From NCBI GenBank assembly GCA_951213105.1, contig OX578138.1, forward strand, positions 66,674,037-66,738,036: 64,000 nt of DNA, given 5' to 3'. Shown piece after piece: positions 13,401-23,995 of this stretch (positions are counted from its first letter, which is position 1; each line of letters opens with the position of its first letter). Under the pieces are notes generated by a model. It had not been told where the DNA came from, made no database searches, and saw nothing but the letters and a program-made list of their open reading frames with translations. The stretch is from Amaurobius ferox (Eukaryota; Arthropoda; Arachnida; Araneae; Amaurobiidae). Position numbers and translations under genes: made by a program.

Positions 13401-13686
13401 AAGGCGCTGTAGCCCAGTGGTTAGCGCTCGGGAATTGCACTCGGTAGGCCTGGGTTCAATTCCCTCCGCTGCCAAAACTGCTGCCATGTTCACGCGGAGT
13501 ACGATCACGTTAAACATGTGGGTCCGTAAGTCCTTCCGCGAGCTAGGTGGTAGGGGAAGGAGGGTACGGTCCCTGTGAATGCCTCCCCCACTGAGTTCCG
13601 GTCTAAATTGGGTGGCACTTCCCGGCCGTCCAAACAGTTACCTTACACCTTTCTGGTAGGTCGGACAGTCTGGGTCTCAACAGCAG
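13401..13686 (+). mobile_element. tRNA-derived SINE, near full length
   Basis: The head is tRNA-like, with A-box GTAGCCCAGTGGTTAGCGC (about 13408) and B-box GGTTCAATTCC (13453-13463). The body is shared with the copies at 21886, 30080, 31834 and 60963. The 3' end is a hairpin (GGCCGTCC/GGACAGTC) with a CAACAGCAGCA tail. The flanks CACCAAACC at 13388-13396 and 13687-13695 suggest an eroded TSD that reuses the site of the neighbouring 58 bp insertion. Open frames across it are artefacts. Confidence 0.85.
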
Positions 13687-15867
13687 CACCAAACCTCTTG
13701 GACCCCTATGCAACACATCCACCTCCCTGTCGGCGACCCTGACAATCTTCACCAAACAAATATCGCAAACACGCAAACGGGACATGACTTCTGACAATGG
13801 CAAAGCGAGTTAAGGCCTATATATTTCTATCCATATACTATATTTATTATTTACTTTAAAATCTCGAATTCGAAATTCTTCGGAAAAGCAATACTTTCTT
13901 TAAATTCCAGTATGAGAAAATAAAGACAATCGAATCATTTGCACAGCAGTGTTAAAGATTACATCTTTAAAAGGAAAATTCTCCTTTTCAGTACGATGCT
14001 TATCACCACCCATAATAATCCTCTGCGCACATTTTCATTTCTGCAAATAGTTCTCAATGTCTCACTTCGAACGTAATTTAGAATCACAAGTGTATTGCTG
14101 TTCCACCGACAGTTGGAACGCTTTGCGGTGTATAATTATTTATTTTTAGAGTTTAAGGATTTGTATCACGGAGAAAAAATTATTTTGGGAAATGTCGTGG
14201 GGGCTGGATTGGCACGCCACTGCCATTTTGCCCCCACGTTGTTTTGATAAATAGGGTAGATATCTATACAGACCCGTTTCCATGATGTAGACCTTAAACT
14301 ACGGTCGTGTGTAGTTGGTTAAAGCAATTCTGTATACATGTACGCAATAGTGTCATTCAGGCGGTTACCACCAGTTCCCGGAAACCGGTTAAAATGTGAA
14401 TTAATTCGGAAACAGGTTGTTAATTAGTTACAGTATATATTTTCATAAGCGCCGACTTGAAAAAATATTGGAGATTCCGGAAATTTTAAAATTGAATGAC
14501 CCATGCATTTTTCAAAGGATTCAAGTCTAATTTAAATTTCATTCAATCAGATTATCTGGCACATCAATATGAAGCCTGAAATGCTAAAGGGTGATTTTCA
14601 AATGAATTGCCTTTTTTAGCTTTACATCACATAAAGTTAGATTATAAATAAAATTATACTCTGTTAATAATTTTTTTATAATATTTTCTATACTAGATAA
14701 GAAGGAACACTATGTCTTCCATTAGCTTTGTTATCAACTGCAGAAATCAAAACCTATTTAAAATAATAGTAGTAACACTCCTGAGGTAACACGCATGAGA
14801 TGTACAGGGGACACATATTAAATTTAAATTTTAAAATATTAATAATTATATTTTAAAGGAATCACTTGCAATTTTGTTAATGAAAAGTAAAACCATATTT
14901 TTTCATTCATATACAAAAGCTAATCTAGTTTGAAAGCATAAAAAGAGACTTTCTTAAGTGTAGTGTTTTGAGCTGGGACATGCAAATTTATTACTTGAAA
15001 ACTAAAAATTATAGAAAATAGCTAATATTTTTAAAACATAAATACTTTAATGAGTACATTTTATTAATTATAAACTAATAGTACCAATATATGTTTTAAA
15101 AGTATAAAAAGAATTTTTATTAGCTTGAAATATGAGTTCAAAGATTGGAATATCAAACAGACGGTCATTTTGAAAATCACCCTAAAATGAAGCAAATTAG
15201 ATTTCACAGAAAAAGTTTTTTTCTCTAGATAATTATTTATTTCATTTATTTTGCTTTTGTAGGTGCAGTATTGTTATAATACAGCATACAGATACTGTGT
15301 GAATTTCCAACTCAATTACCTTTATAAAAAATAACAAAACATGTAACATTTATTTTTAGGTATTTTTACCAATGTTAAAAATATCCCCAAATTTCTGTTT
15401 AAATCATTTCTGGGTTAAAATCTTGTATTCAAAATACAATAAACTGTCTGAGGATTGAAATTTTTATACACTCCTCTTTATAGTAAACAGGAAATGAATA
15501 ATGAAAAACTTGGAGTATTTATAACAAAAAACAACAAATAAAATGTATGCATGTATGTGTATATTTACCTCACTAAATAGGCACAAAAATATTAGGGGAT
15601 CGAAGTACCCACAACAAAATTACCTACGAATCCACGAATTCAGCGCTGCTGCATATTATGTTAATAATCAATTAAAGTAGGTCTTCTGTGATCATTCTAA
15701 TGTATCGCTGATCGCCACCGGGACGCCCATGGAGGGACGAACATCACTCGAGTATGTGTGTGGTGATGGTGGTGGTGGTGGGGTAGGGATAGGGCATGAG
15801 AATCCGGCCGCTCTACATTTTAATGGAAGGAAAGACATAAAATATTCACAAAGAGGGGAAAATAGAA
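13687..15867. other. Long non-coding stretch with a GC-richer island at about 14090-14420
   Basis: No open frame with splice support. The island 14090-14420 is unique-looking and of high complexity; it contains GGGGGCTGGATTGGC paired loosely with GCCATTTTGCCCCCAC, and CCGGAAACCGGTT. It could be a conserved regulatory element, but only comparison could show that. The rest is AT-rich. Confidence 0.3.
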
Positions 15868-15900
15868 TATGGAGGGGGTGTTGAAGACCTAGACCACACG
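15868..15900 (-). mobile_element. Possible SINE 3'-end fragment
   Basis: GTTGAAGACCTAGACCACAC plus GACTGATCC resembles the SINE end at 10270-10298 (GTTGAAGACCCAGACCGTCC plus GACTCATCC), with only a few differences. No TSD is evident and the hairpin partner is missing. Confidence 0.35.
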
Positions 15901-16078
15901 ACTGATCCAAGATAAATGATAAATGTTTGTAGGACCATATAATTTCTATGGAAGGAACTGATAGCCATGCACAAGTTTCATTGTAGATATTGAATAATTT
16001 TTCACTGTTTCTTAAATTTTATCTGCGGATTACTCAGACGACGACTGTATGTAATCTTATCGAGGCTTTTTGCAATAG

Positions 16079-16083
<5 letters not shown>

Positions 16084-16116
<33 letters not shown>
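16084..16116. repeat. (TA)n microsatellite
   Basis: About 32 bp of TA repeats. Confidence 0.95.
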
Positions 16117-16117
<1 letters not shown>

Positions 16118-16796
16118 TTTGAAAGATATTGGCTAATATGATAAAATACCTCTTTATCTTATCAAAGAGTAACGAAATACTATGACTAGTAGTATTATGA
16201 CTAATAAAAACACTAACTACATTTTTAAAGCACGTTGAAATCTTCCTCAATTGCCATGGTGCCTGAAAGAATAACTGCACTTTCAGGGAGGTGGTCACTT
16301 GTTGTAGTGACGGTTGTTAAAAATATGAATACCTGTTGTTAAAAATCGGAATAAAGTTTAAAGAATTAATAATATATATTCAAAAGTAAATTAACCATGT
16401 TGTCAATGTACATCGAATGTGTGAAGACAAGGCTAAGTAAAAAATAGTTCGTACCTTCCACGGTGCATTGAAGTTGTCTTTATACAGCACTAAAATGAGG
16501 GAAGCGTAAGCGGTGCCCCGACATTAGACATCTTATTCATATAGAGACTCCGGGTGCCTTCAGCCGTATGGAATATAGGAAAAGAGGCGCAGCCAAAATT
16601 AATTTGCGCTGGGCGCTAAATAAGAATTGCTGCTACACGGGCCTTTCAGGATGTATAGTAACAGTATGAGTGTGTCCTATGAACTGATCTTGAAAATGAC
16701 GAAAGTCATGAAAGAGAATTCAGAATCCAGAAAAAGATCATGAACGTTCCGAAGAGTTAAGCAGCATAAATTTTTCTGGCTGCAAAAATTCTTTCA
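16117..16796. other. Non-coding DNA
   Basis: No supported feature. A few moderately complex stretches occur (16430-16650) without open frames. Confidence 0.45.
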
Positions 16797-16823
16797 AAAA
16801 AAAAAAAAAAAAAAAAAAAAAAA
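16795..16823. repeat. Poly(A) tract
   Basis: About 28 adenines. It could be an old retroposon tail, but nothing upstream is recognisable. Confidence 0.9.
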
Positions 16824-16882
16824 TTCTTATTTCAGTATTAATTTGCTATTCAATAGTGATTTGTCATTTCAACATTTTAAAC

Positions 16883-16919
16883 GATTATATCGTATCATAT
16901 CATATGATACGATATAATC
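16883..16919. repeat. Perfect 37 bp palindrome (18 bp arms, 1 nt centre)
   Basis: GATTATATCGTATCATAT at 16883-16900 is the exact reverse complement of 16902-16919, with C16901 between. It abuts a second inverted repeat at 16918-16975. Confidence 0.9.
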
Positions 16920-16975
16920 ATTTCGACATATCTACGATATCGTCATAAAGACATATCGTGGATATGTGGAAATGA
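16918..16975. repeat. Imperfect 23 bp hairpin adjoining the palindrome
   Basis: The left arm 16918-16940 pairs with 16953-16975 at 21 of 23 positions, leaving a 12 nt loop. It overlaps the end of the preceding perfect palindrome by two bases. Confidence 0.85.
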
Positions 16976-18439
16976 CAAAGTATTCTAGAAAAAGTTTTGT
17001 TTTCGCTAACAGATTCGTAGGAAAAGCACGTTTTAAGACCTCTTGAACACGTTTCGAATATTTCTGGAGAAAGATCGGTCTTGCAGCCAGATCGGTATAA
17101 TATCCTCATTTTGAACATTCTCTGTATTAGGCAATAGAATGTTATTTCCAGAAAATAAATTGCAAGAAAAGAAATCGCCCGCTTAATGTTATTTCAAAAA
17201 AATTTCGCTTTAGTTTTTTCAGTAATATCTGGACAGCCCCTGATCTCCGAAACTTGGAGAGGTTACCTGAAGTAACGTAAGAGATAGAGGTAACGAATAA
17301 AAAATATTCAATCAAAAATTGTGGATTTATTTTCGGAGCAAACGGGAAGGATGAAAGACGGACAATTACATAACCCTCCAAAACTTTCAAATTACTTTCG
17401 AAAAAAAAAAATTCTGAAATAATATACTGCTACTTTTACAATCATCTATATGCTTCCTTGCTCCTCCAGTTATGCAAACAAGTTGTCTTATTCGTCTAGA
17501 AAGAATCTCAAGTTTCAAACCTAATAGAGAAAAATGCTCTACTTCTTCTTCTTCTTTAAAAGTAAGAGTGTCCAATTTACAAAATTCTTTAAACCGCAAT
17601 ATTCTTAAAAAAAGAAAGAAAAAAACATATTTAACTTAGAAAATGCTTAAAACAAAGAACTTAACAAGAACCCACGAGGGCAATCTACAATAATAACACG
17701 TCCAGTTAAGCCCATCAAATGGTAAACATTGTCTGTCAAAACTTGCGTCTGTAGTGCATGATTTTCTCTCCGGAGAGTGTTAATAAGGTATCCAATCAAA
17801 ATCTCCGTTTCTGAAGCCATGCGTTGTTAAAAGCTCGCTGATTGGTGCTCAGTATTCCATTGTGTGAAAATAATTTCGAGTTTTAGACAATGCTGTGAGA
17901 TCATTGCTTTTTTCTTAAAGTGAAGTATGAAAATTGGCCTTAACAAGAAGACGCTGTTGATTATTTGTAAACAAAAAAAGGCCTGTTTCGGGGGATTATT
18001 AATGGACACTTTCTCTAACTCAAGATATAGGAGCATCCATACTTTCTATTAAAAAACAGAGAAACTGTACATGAGAAAAACTTTTCTCATGTAAAGATGC
18101 ATATTTTAAGATATTATAAATAAATGTGCTAAATTTCACTAAACCGTAACTTTATTTTTTCATTTTTTTAAATATATAAATTTATCGATTTTTGCATTGC
18201 TTGCATATAAAACAGCTAGCGATTTCAACCGCGCTTCGCCCATTCCCAAATGCTAGATGGTCACCAAAAGTGTCACACAATCAATAAAAGTTATCGGTAT
18301 CAGAAACCAATTAGAATTTTAGCATTAAAATGGACAGTATTGAAATTAACATTAAAATCAGCATTAAAATTAACGCCCCTTTTTGATAGGCAATGTGGTG
18401 TTTTTTTATTTTATTTATTTATTTATTTATTTATTTTAA
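16976..18439. other. AT-rich non-coding DNA
   Basis: Chance frames only, with no splice context or family resemblance. (TTTA)n lies at about 18408-18438. Confidence 0.45.
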
Positions 18440-18690
18440 ATATTTCTGTACCGTCATCCCTGATTCGATATTTAGGTTTTTTTTTATTTTTTCGTTGATC
18501 TGGACAGATCGAATGAGACCAGAACCGAGATTCTGACTCGACTGGAAATGCTCGATTAATTTGAAAAGTGGTTACGAATTTTTTAATCATTCCTTTGCAT
18601 TGTCACCCCTAATTTGAATATTCGAAATATTAGAATTTTTCTTCGACTTGGAAGCTGAAACAAATCGGTAGAAACCAAAATCTAATATTT
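18440..18690 (+). repeat. Two units of a dispersed tandem repeat (also at 25900-26370)
   Basis: The unit landmarks are TTTGCATTGTCACCCCTAAT, GACTTGGAAGCTGA, CGAATGAGACCAGAACCGAG, ATTCTG and GCTCGATTAATT. Two units of about 150 bp lie here; the first is headed by TACCGTCATCCCTGATTCG. The same unit recurs at least three times at 25900-26370. It is non-coding. Confidence 0.7.
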
Positions 18691-18692
18691 GA

Positions 18693-18740
18693 AGTCAAGA
18701 ATGTGCATGAAGGATATGTCCTCTATGCACATTCTTGACT
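18693..18740. repeat. Hairpin with perfect 16 bp stem
   Basis: AGTCAAGAATGTGCAT (18693-18708) pairs exactly with 18725-18740. AGGA/TCCT inside the 16 nt loop can extend the structure. Confidence 0.85.
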
Positions 18741-19792
18741 CACATAAGCTTATATAGCTACCAAAATAGTTTCTTTTTAAAAAAAATATTTAGTTAGTTC
18801 CCTCTTAATTCCAATCTCATTCAATAGTGCGTTTAAAGTTGTTAGTTCGTTTGTTACTGGAATTTAGTTAATAAGGTTAACTCATATAGCATCTATAACC
18901 AGTTACTTCCTTAATTTTTGTTCATATTCTTAGTTTCAGTATTATATACTGGTTTACTTTTAACGTAGATTGTTCGTTGGTTATTTGAATACAGTTGATA
19001 AAGTCACTGTTGCAGAATTCCAAAGCCGGTTTTTTCTCCACACTATACCTTTGTACTTGTTTTTAGATTTTAACTGGGAGTTTTTATTTATTTGAACTCT
19101 GATAACCTTGTTATATATAAATAGGCAGTCCCTTATATCTTTGTAACCAGAGAAAGATTCTTTATATACATGTTTGACGTTTAGTTGTAGTTCATATATC
19201 ATCTGAAACCGGTTGTTATTCTTGAAATTTGGTTATATCCTTCATAATTCCAGTCTCATTTTCTGATATTTTTGAGTGGACTAATCGATTGATACTTTTT
19301 TTAGTTGATGAAATTAGCTCATATAGCTTCTGAAACTGGTTTTTAACTTCTTTTTATGTTATATTCTTTTTTGGCCTAGTCTCAACCACTGTTACTTTTA
19401 TAGTAATATCATTGATTAAATTAACTTTCGAAACCAGTTACTTTTTTTTTATATTCTTCTTAATTACTGCTTCTTTCCTCTATAATTTTTTTTATTTTCT
19501 TGCCTTTACAAGGTTTGTTTATTTTTTCCTCTCTCTCTCTCTCTTTTTACCAATAATTTAGAGGTTCGCATATTTTCTCCCCGTTTTATTTTAAATCTAC
19601 TATCTAAAAGATTTCATTTTTAAGGTTTCAGTACCAGCTTCCCACGTCTTTGTGTGCGAAATGTGGGTGGGAGGGGGGGGGGGGCGTTATTGTCCCAATT
19701 TGATATGTGTATGGTTGTTTTATTCAATGACTGATACCACCCGCTAGTGAATTTTCGCTTTGAATGTTCTAGCTCTGTTTGAATTTATCTTT
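18741..19792. repeat. Loosely repetitive AT-rich DNA
   Basis: Variants of AACTCATATAGCWTCTGAAA followed by CCRGTTACTTC recur near 18745, 18878, 19190, 19316 and 19425. This suggests a very decayed array of about 110-130 bp units, on average. (CT)n at 19530-19543 and a G-run at 19672-19684 are also present. Confidence 0.45.
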
Positions 19793-19886
19793 ACCTGCTT
19801 TGTCGCAGTTCGTTCTTAGCGGTTGTAATAAGTGCGCATGTCTTTTGACCTGAGGAAGGGGTCTAAAACCACCCTCGAAACTATTG
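19793..19886 (+). other. Second CCTGAGGAAGG retroelement-like motif
   Basis: CTGCTTTGT, CCTGAGGAAGG (19849-19859) and CTCGAAACTATTG occur in the same order as at 6526-6585. It may be a 3' relic of a retroelement. No open reading frame precedes it. Confidence 0.3.
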
Positions 19887-19924
19887 CAGTTACTTCACTG
19901 ACGTACGCCTGCTTTCTTCATGAA

Positions 19925-20300
19925 TGTATTGTAATTTATATTCTTGCAAATAGCAGTTTTATTTAATGCGACTATATTTGAATGCTTTTGAAAACAGCTA
20001 GTTCTCTGTTATTATAGCTCTTTTATTCGGTTATTATAACCACCACTTTGGTTATTATAACCCCCAAAAGTCCTTCCTATTTTTACCCTTGTAATAAATT
20101 TAAATTACTTGTAGAGAAGGAATGAAAATTGTAAGTTATATTCTTACAAACAGCACTTCTTTTAATTGTGACTATATCTGAATACTTTCGAAAACAGCTC
20201 TCGGTTATTATAGCTCTTTTATTTGGTTATTATTACCCCCCAAAATCCTTCCTCTTTTTACCCTTCTAATAAATTTAGATTAATTGTAGAGAAAGAAAAG
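19925..20300 (+). repeat. Tandem duplication of about 199 bp
   Basis: The block from 19929 (ATTGTAATTTATATTCTTGC) to about 20125 repeats from about 20128 (ATTGTAAGTTATATTCTTAC) to 20300. Shared landmarks are GAAAACAGCT, GGTTATTATA, CCTTCCT and TTTTTACCCTT. The two copies have diverged by substitutions and small indels. Confidence 0.8.
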
Positions 20301-21871
20301 GTGAGTAAAACAGGACTTGAACGCAATCAACAGAATTCATTGGCCCCCTCGAGAATTGCTATAAAAGAATCAAATTGAGTGGAATAACAATATTATGAAA
20401 TGAAAACGTAATTAATATGATTATGAAAATGACATTTCCTTGCTATTACAATAGAAACAAATCTTAACACGCGCATGGAGACCCACTTGCGTGTTTAAAA
20501 TGCAGCCCGGCTTCGTGCGGATTCTGGCATATTGTCACAACGTATTTCTCCCAGCATGCTCCGGGGGATAGATGGGCCATCACCTAATGACCAACCAAAA
20601 CAAAACTACACACAACTCGGGATAATAATGGCCGAAAGCAAAAAATATGAAATGAAAAGAAAAAAAAATCTAGAGAGAAATGGAAAAAGGAGTGAAAAAA
20701 AAAACTAAAGAAATATCCAGTTCTTCGTTACGTAAACGAGTCACATCCCTCGCAGAAATGACATAGCTCCCCCCTTTTTAAACGCAAATGGTCCAAACGT
20801 GGTCAAATAATAATAACAGCAAAGGAGAAACAACAGCGGAGAAAGAAAGGGGGGGGGGAGATTGCATACATAACAGCTACGGCGGAAACAAATGACCAGT
20901 GAGCGACGGAGAAATAATAACTGAAAAAAGAAGAAAAAAATGAAAAAGGGGTTTGCAATCACGACTGGCGCAAGTCCATTAAAGCACCAAACCATTGAGG
21001 CCGACACCTCAGAATCCTTCCTTGCTAACGATCCCTTTGGTGGTGTGCACAATGCAGCAGAGTACGGGTCTTGCTTATCTTTTGCAGTGAATTTTTGTTT
21101 AGTTGAGTTGAGTAGTATAGCGTTGCTTTGATAAATTTCTTTCACGGAGGCTGAACCTGGAACCTTCCCCTCTTTGTTGGTGCACCCTTAGTTGCGCAAA
21201 TAAGTAAATAGATCGGGGTTTTGTGTGCAAGGGAAAAAAGCAGGACAGGATAAGATCGAATTGTTTCTTTTTCTTAGTTTTTGTGTCTACGATGTCCCCG
21301 TTGATTGCAGAGTTCCATCTGTAAAGAAAGAGTTAAGGATATTTTTTTTTTGTACCCAGTTTTTGTTGGATTGTATATAAATGGGTAACCCGTAGTTGAA
21401 GAATTATTGAGCTGTTAGACAAAGCGTCATGGTATTGACATCGTGTCTAGAACAAGGTATCAAATGAATGTCTTTCAACATCCACTTTCACAAGAAAAAA
21501 CTTTGTTTTGTAAGAGTTTAATAGTGACAAAAGAAGTAGAGTTACATTTTAACTATGTACAAAGCTGAGAATTACTGAATTAAGTACTGCACTCATTCTC
21601 TACTAATTCAATTTTCCCTACATTCATAACAGTAAAATATTCTAACAGGGTCTAAAATTGGAAATCTAGTTTTCGATTTATTTGCTGCTCTGGGGCATGT
21701 TAGAACTCAAGTCAACTATTATTAGCATTACGTTCTCACCACACAAGTCACATTCAACCAACAAATATTCTGTAAAGCAACCTCACATTCTCCTCCTTCG
21801 AGTTTAAGGATGACACGTCTTGGTCTTCCGTCAAAGAATCCCTCAAATCTCCTTTCTTTCTTTCTGTCTTT
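20301..21871. other. Non-coding DNA, moderately complex
   Basis: Several purine-rich and T-rich runs, including G9-10 at 20849. A 134-codon - strand frame (20741-21145) and a 63-codon + frame (20940-21131) overlap here. The first contains long Phe and hydrophobic runs from poly-A/T DNA and neither has family resemblance. Confidence 0.4.
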
Positions 21872-22185
21872 CTGTGTATGTGTGTTGTTGTTGAAACCCA
21901 GACCGTCCGACCTACCAGAAAGGTGTAAGGTAACTGTTTGGACGGTCGGGAAGTGCCACCCAATTTAGACCGGAACCCAGTGGGGGAGGCATCCACAGGG
22001 ACCGTACCCTCCTTCCCCTACCACCAACCTCTCGGAAGGACTTTCGGACCCACATGTTTAACGTGATCGTACTCCGCATGAACACGGCGGCAGTTTTGGC
22101 AGTGGCTGGAATCGAACCCGGGCCTACCGAGTGCAACTCCAGCGCGCTAACCAATGGGCTACCGCGCCCCGCTGTGTATGTGTGT
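21872..22185 (-). mobile_element. Full-length tRNA-derived SINE with 14 bp TSD
   Basis: Element 21886-22171 is flanked by perfect CTGTGTATGTGTGT copies at 21872-21885 and 22172-22185. On the - strand it begins GGGGCGCGGTAGCCCATTGG (A-box), with the B-box complement at 22108-22118 (GGTTCGATTCC on the - strand). It ends in the GGTCGGACGGTCTGGGTTTC hairpin arm plus (CAA)n. The intact TSD and close identity to the 30080 copy indicate a recent insertion. Confidence 0.92.
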
Positions 22186-22837
22186 GTCATCTCTAACTCT
22201 AGAACTTTGTCGATGTCAGACGTGACACTGTTTGACGAACGTTTTATTCTGAAATAGAAGCAACCATCACGCGAAATGAAAATAGCCGTCCACTACCTTA
22301 TACATTATGGTGTCGGATTATTGGACGTGGTGGAGCATTTAACGGCCGGATTACTGAGATTGTATTATATATTTTATTTAAATAAATGTAAATAATAGAA
22401 GCGGCAAACAAATTTGAGTTTACAGGAAGCATAAACGTAGCCAGAAGGGGGTTGTAACGAAAGGGGTTTACAGTGCTGTTTTTTGCTTTCTAATATGAAA
22501 CTGATGGTAAACCAATGTAATTTTTTCAACAATAAGGAGGTGTTCCCTCCCCCGCTTGCGCAACTGTGGTAGAAATATGTTATGCCTATGCCCTATGAAT
22601 ATCTGATGTTCGTGCTAAGCAGAGCTTATAAAATAGAAAATTAGATGTTTCAGAGGTTCGGCTATTTTTAGAATGTTTTCTTCCACCTTTATATTCATTC
22701 CAAACTTCAGTTTTCTAGGCTTAGGAAATAAATTTTGACAGTTGAATGGGAAGATATTTTATCTTATTGATTAAACTAAATCAGCAACAGACTTACTATA
22801 TAAGAAAAGCCGATATCTCAGCCAATATCAGTGTTTG
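22186..22837. other. AT-rich non-coding DNA
   Basis: Nothing recognised. Confidence 0.5.
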
Positions 22838-22912
22838 TCACGCTTTGCGACAAATATGGCTCGATGTCGTCAACTTGGCAACTTTCGCGAAATGTCACCA
22901 GGTTTACAATAA
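22838..22912 (-). mobile_element. Diverged fragment related to the 0.94 kb elements
   Basis: GCGACAAATATGGCTCGATG, TCGTCAACTTGGCAACTTT and AATGTCACCAGG parallel the TTGGCGAC/GTCGCCAA core of copies A-D (for example 8862-8916). No ends are visible. Confidence 0.45.
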
Positions 22913-23087
22913 ATAAATATCGCTAACAGTTAAATTTTATTTCTAATCTGACATTTGACAAGCATCTTTTATTAAATTTGTGTGGTTTAGCCAGAGATTT
23001 AAGGAATCATCACAGAACGCATCATTTACAGAACGCATTCTTTGGTTTTCCATTGAGTCCGCATACGCTAACACTGTTCAGGGCTGC

Positions 23088-23130
<43 letters not shown>

Positions 23131-23929
23131 AGACATCCATGGATGGCTATTTTCTGCTAAGGGAGAACAATTGTTATACATATTGTGAGACGCTGATTCT
23201 GAACAAGAAAACGCCAAACACTGTGATAGGAAAATTGCACACATTACTCATGGTCTTGAGGTTTAGCTTACGAGTGACATCTCATATATGAAGGCTCTGT
23301 AAACAATCTCGTTAATTTCAATTTTACCATTTAGGGCACCCCTCCTATTACTTTGTAAAAAATCCAATTACTATCCCTTTTACTATCGTCTTTACTCAAA
23401 GACTCTTGTTTTTAAGATAAATCACTCAATCGAAAACTCCTTTATCATCTTGCCCAATGATCTAACATCGCAAACAGTGACATCAGTGACGCTAATCGCT
23501 ACGAGATCATCCCTCCTTTACAACACCGGGGGTAAAAGAGCTCGAAGTCCACTAAATTACACGATCCCCCCCCCCCCCCCCTTCCCCACAAATACATTGC
23601 CAACTGAACTTGGCACTGCGGTAAGTTGGTAATTGCGGCACTTGACACGCATCTTTTATAAGATTCAGCCCGAAGAAATGTTAGTAGCACTCGTAGATAA
23701 CGACTAGGGAAGAACAAAAAATCGCTATACAGAGATGGCATTAATTCGTAATGGTATCGATCACTGTTATTATGTGCTATTCTCGGAGGGGGGATTCAAT
23801 GATGTGGCGAAAAATTGACGAAAATGTGATGATCACTTTCGTTCTGTGTTAAAGTGTCGGTGATGAAACAATCAAGATTTGAAGAGAAACGTTCAAGGTG
23901 GGTTTAAATGCGAGAATCCTTTCCAGTTT
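22913..23929. other. Non-coding DNA with homopolymers
   Basis: A poly(A) tract of about 34 nt lies at 23094-23128 and a poly(C) run at about 23566-23581. No gene is seen; Lys-run and Pro-run frames are artefacts of these tracts. Confidence 0.5.
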
Positions 23930-23995
23930 CACGTAGTCCAGTGGTAGCGATGTGATCTCTAGGTTCAAAGATCGGGGGTTATAGTCCTTCCCTGG
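23930..23995 (+). mobile_element. Degenerate tRNA-like (SINE head) fragment
   Basis: ACGTAGTCCAGTGGTAGCG matches an A-box region. A loosely B-box-like segment (GTTCAAAGATCGGGGG) follows about 25 bp later. No TSD or tail was identified. Confidence 0.3.

Noticed and set aside
20741..21145. 134-codon - strand ORF
   Set aside because: Contains poly-Phe and low-complexity stretches from A/T-runs; no family resemblance, and the overlapping + frame is equally open.
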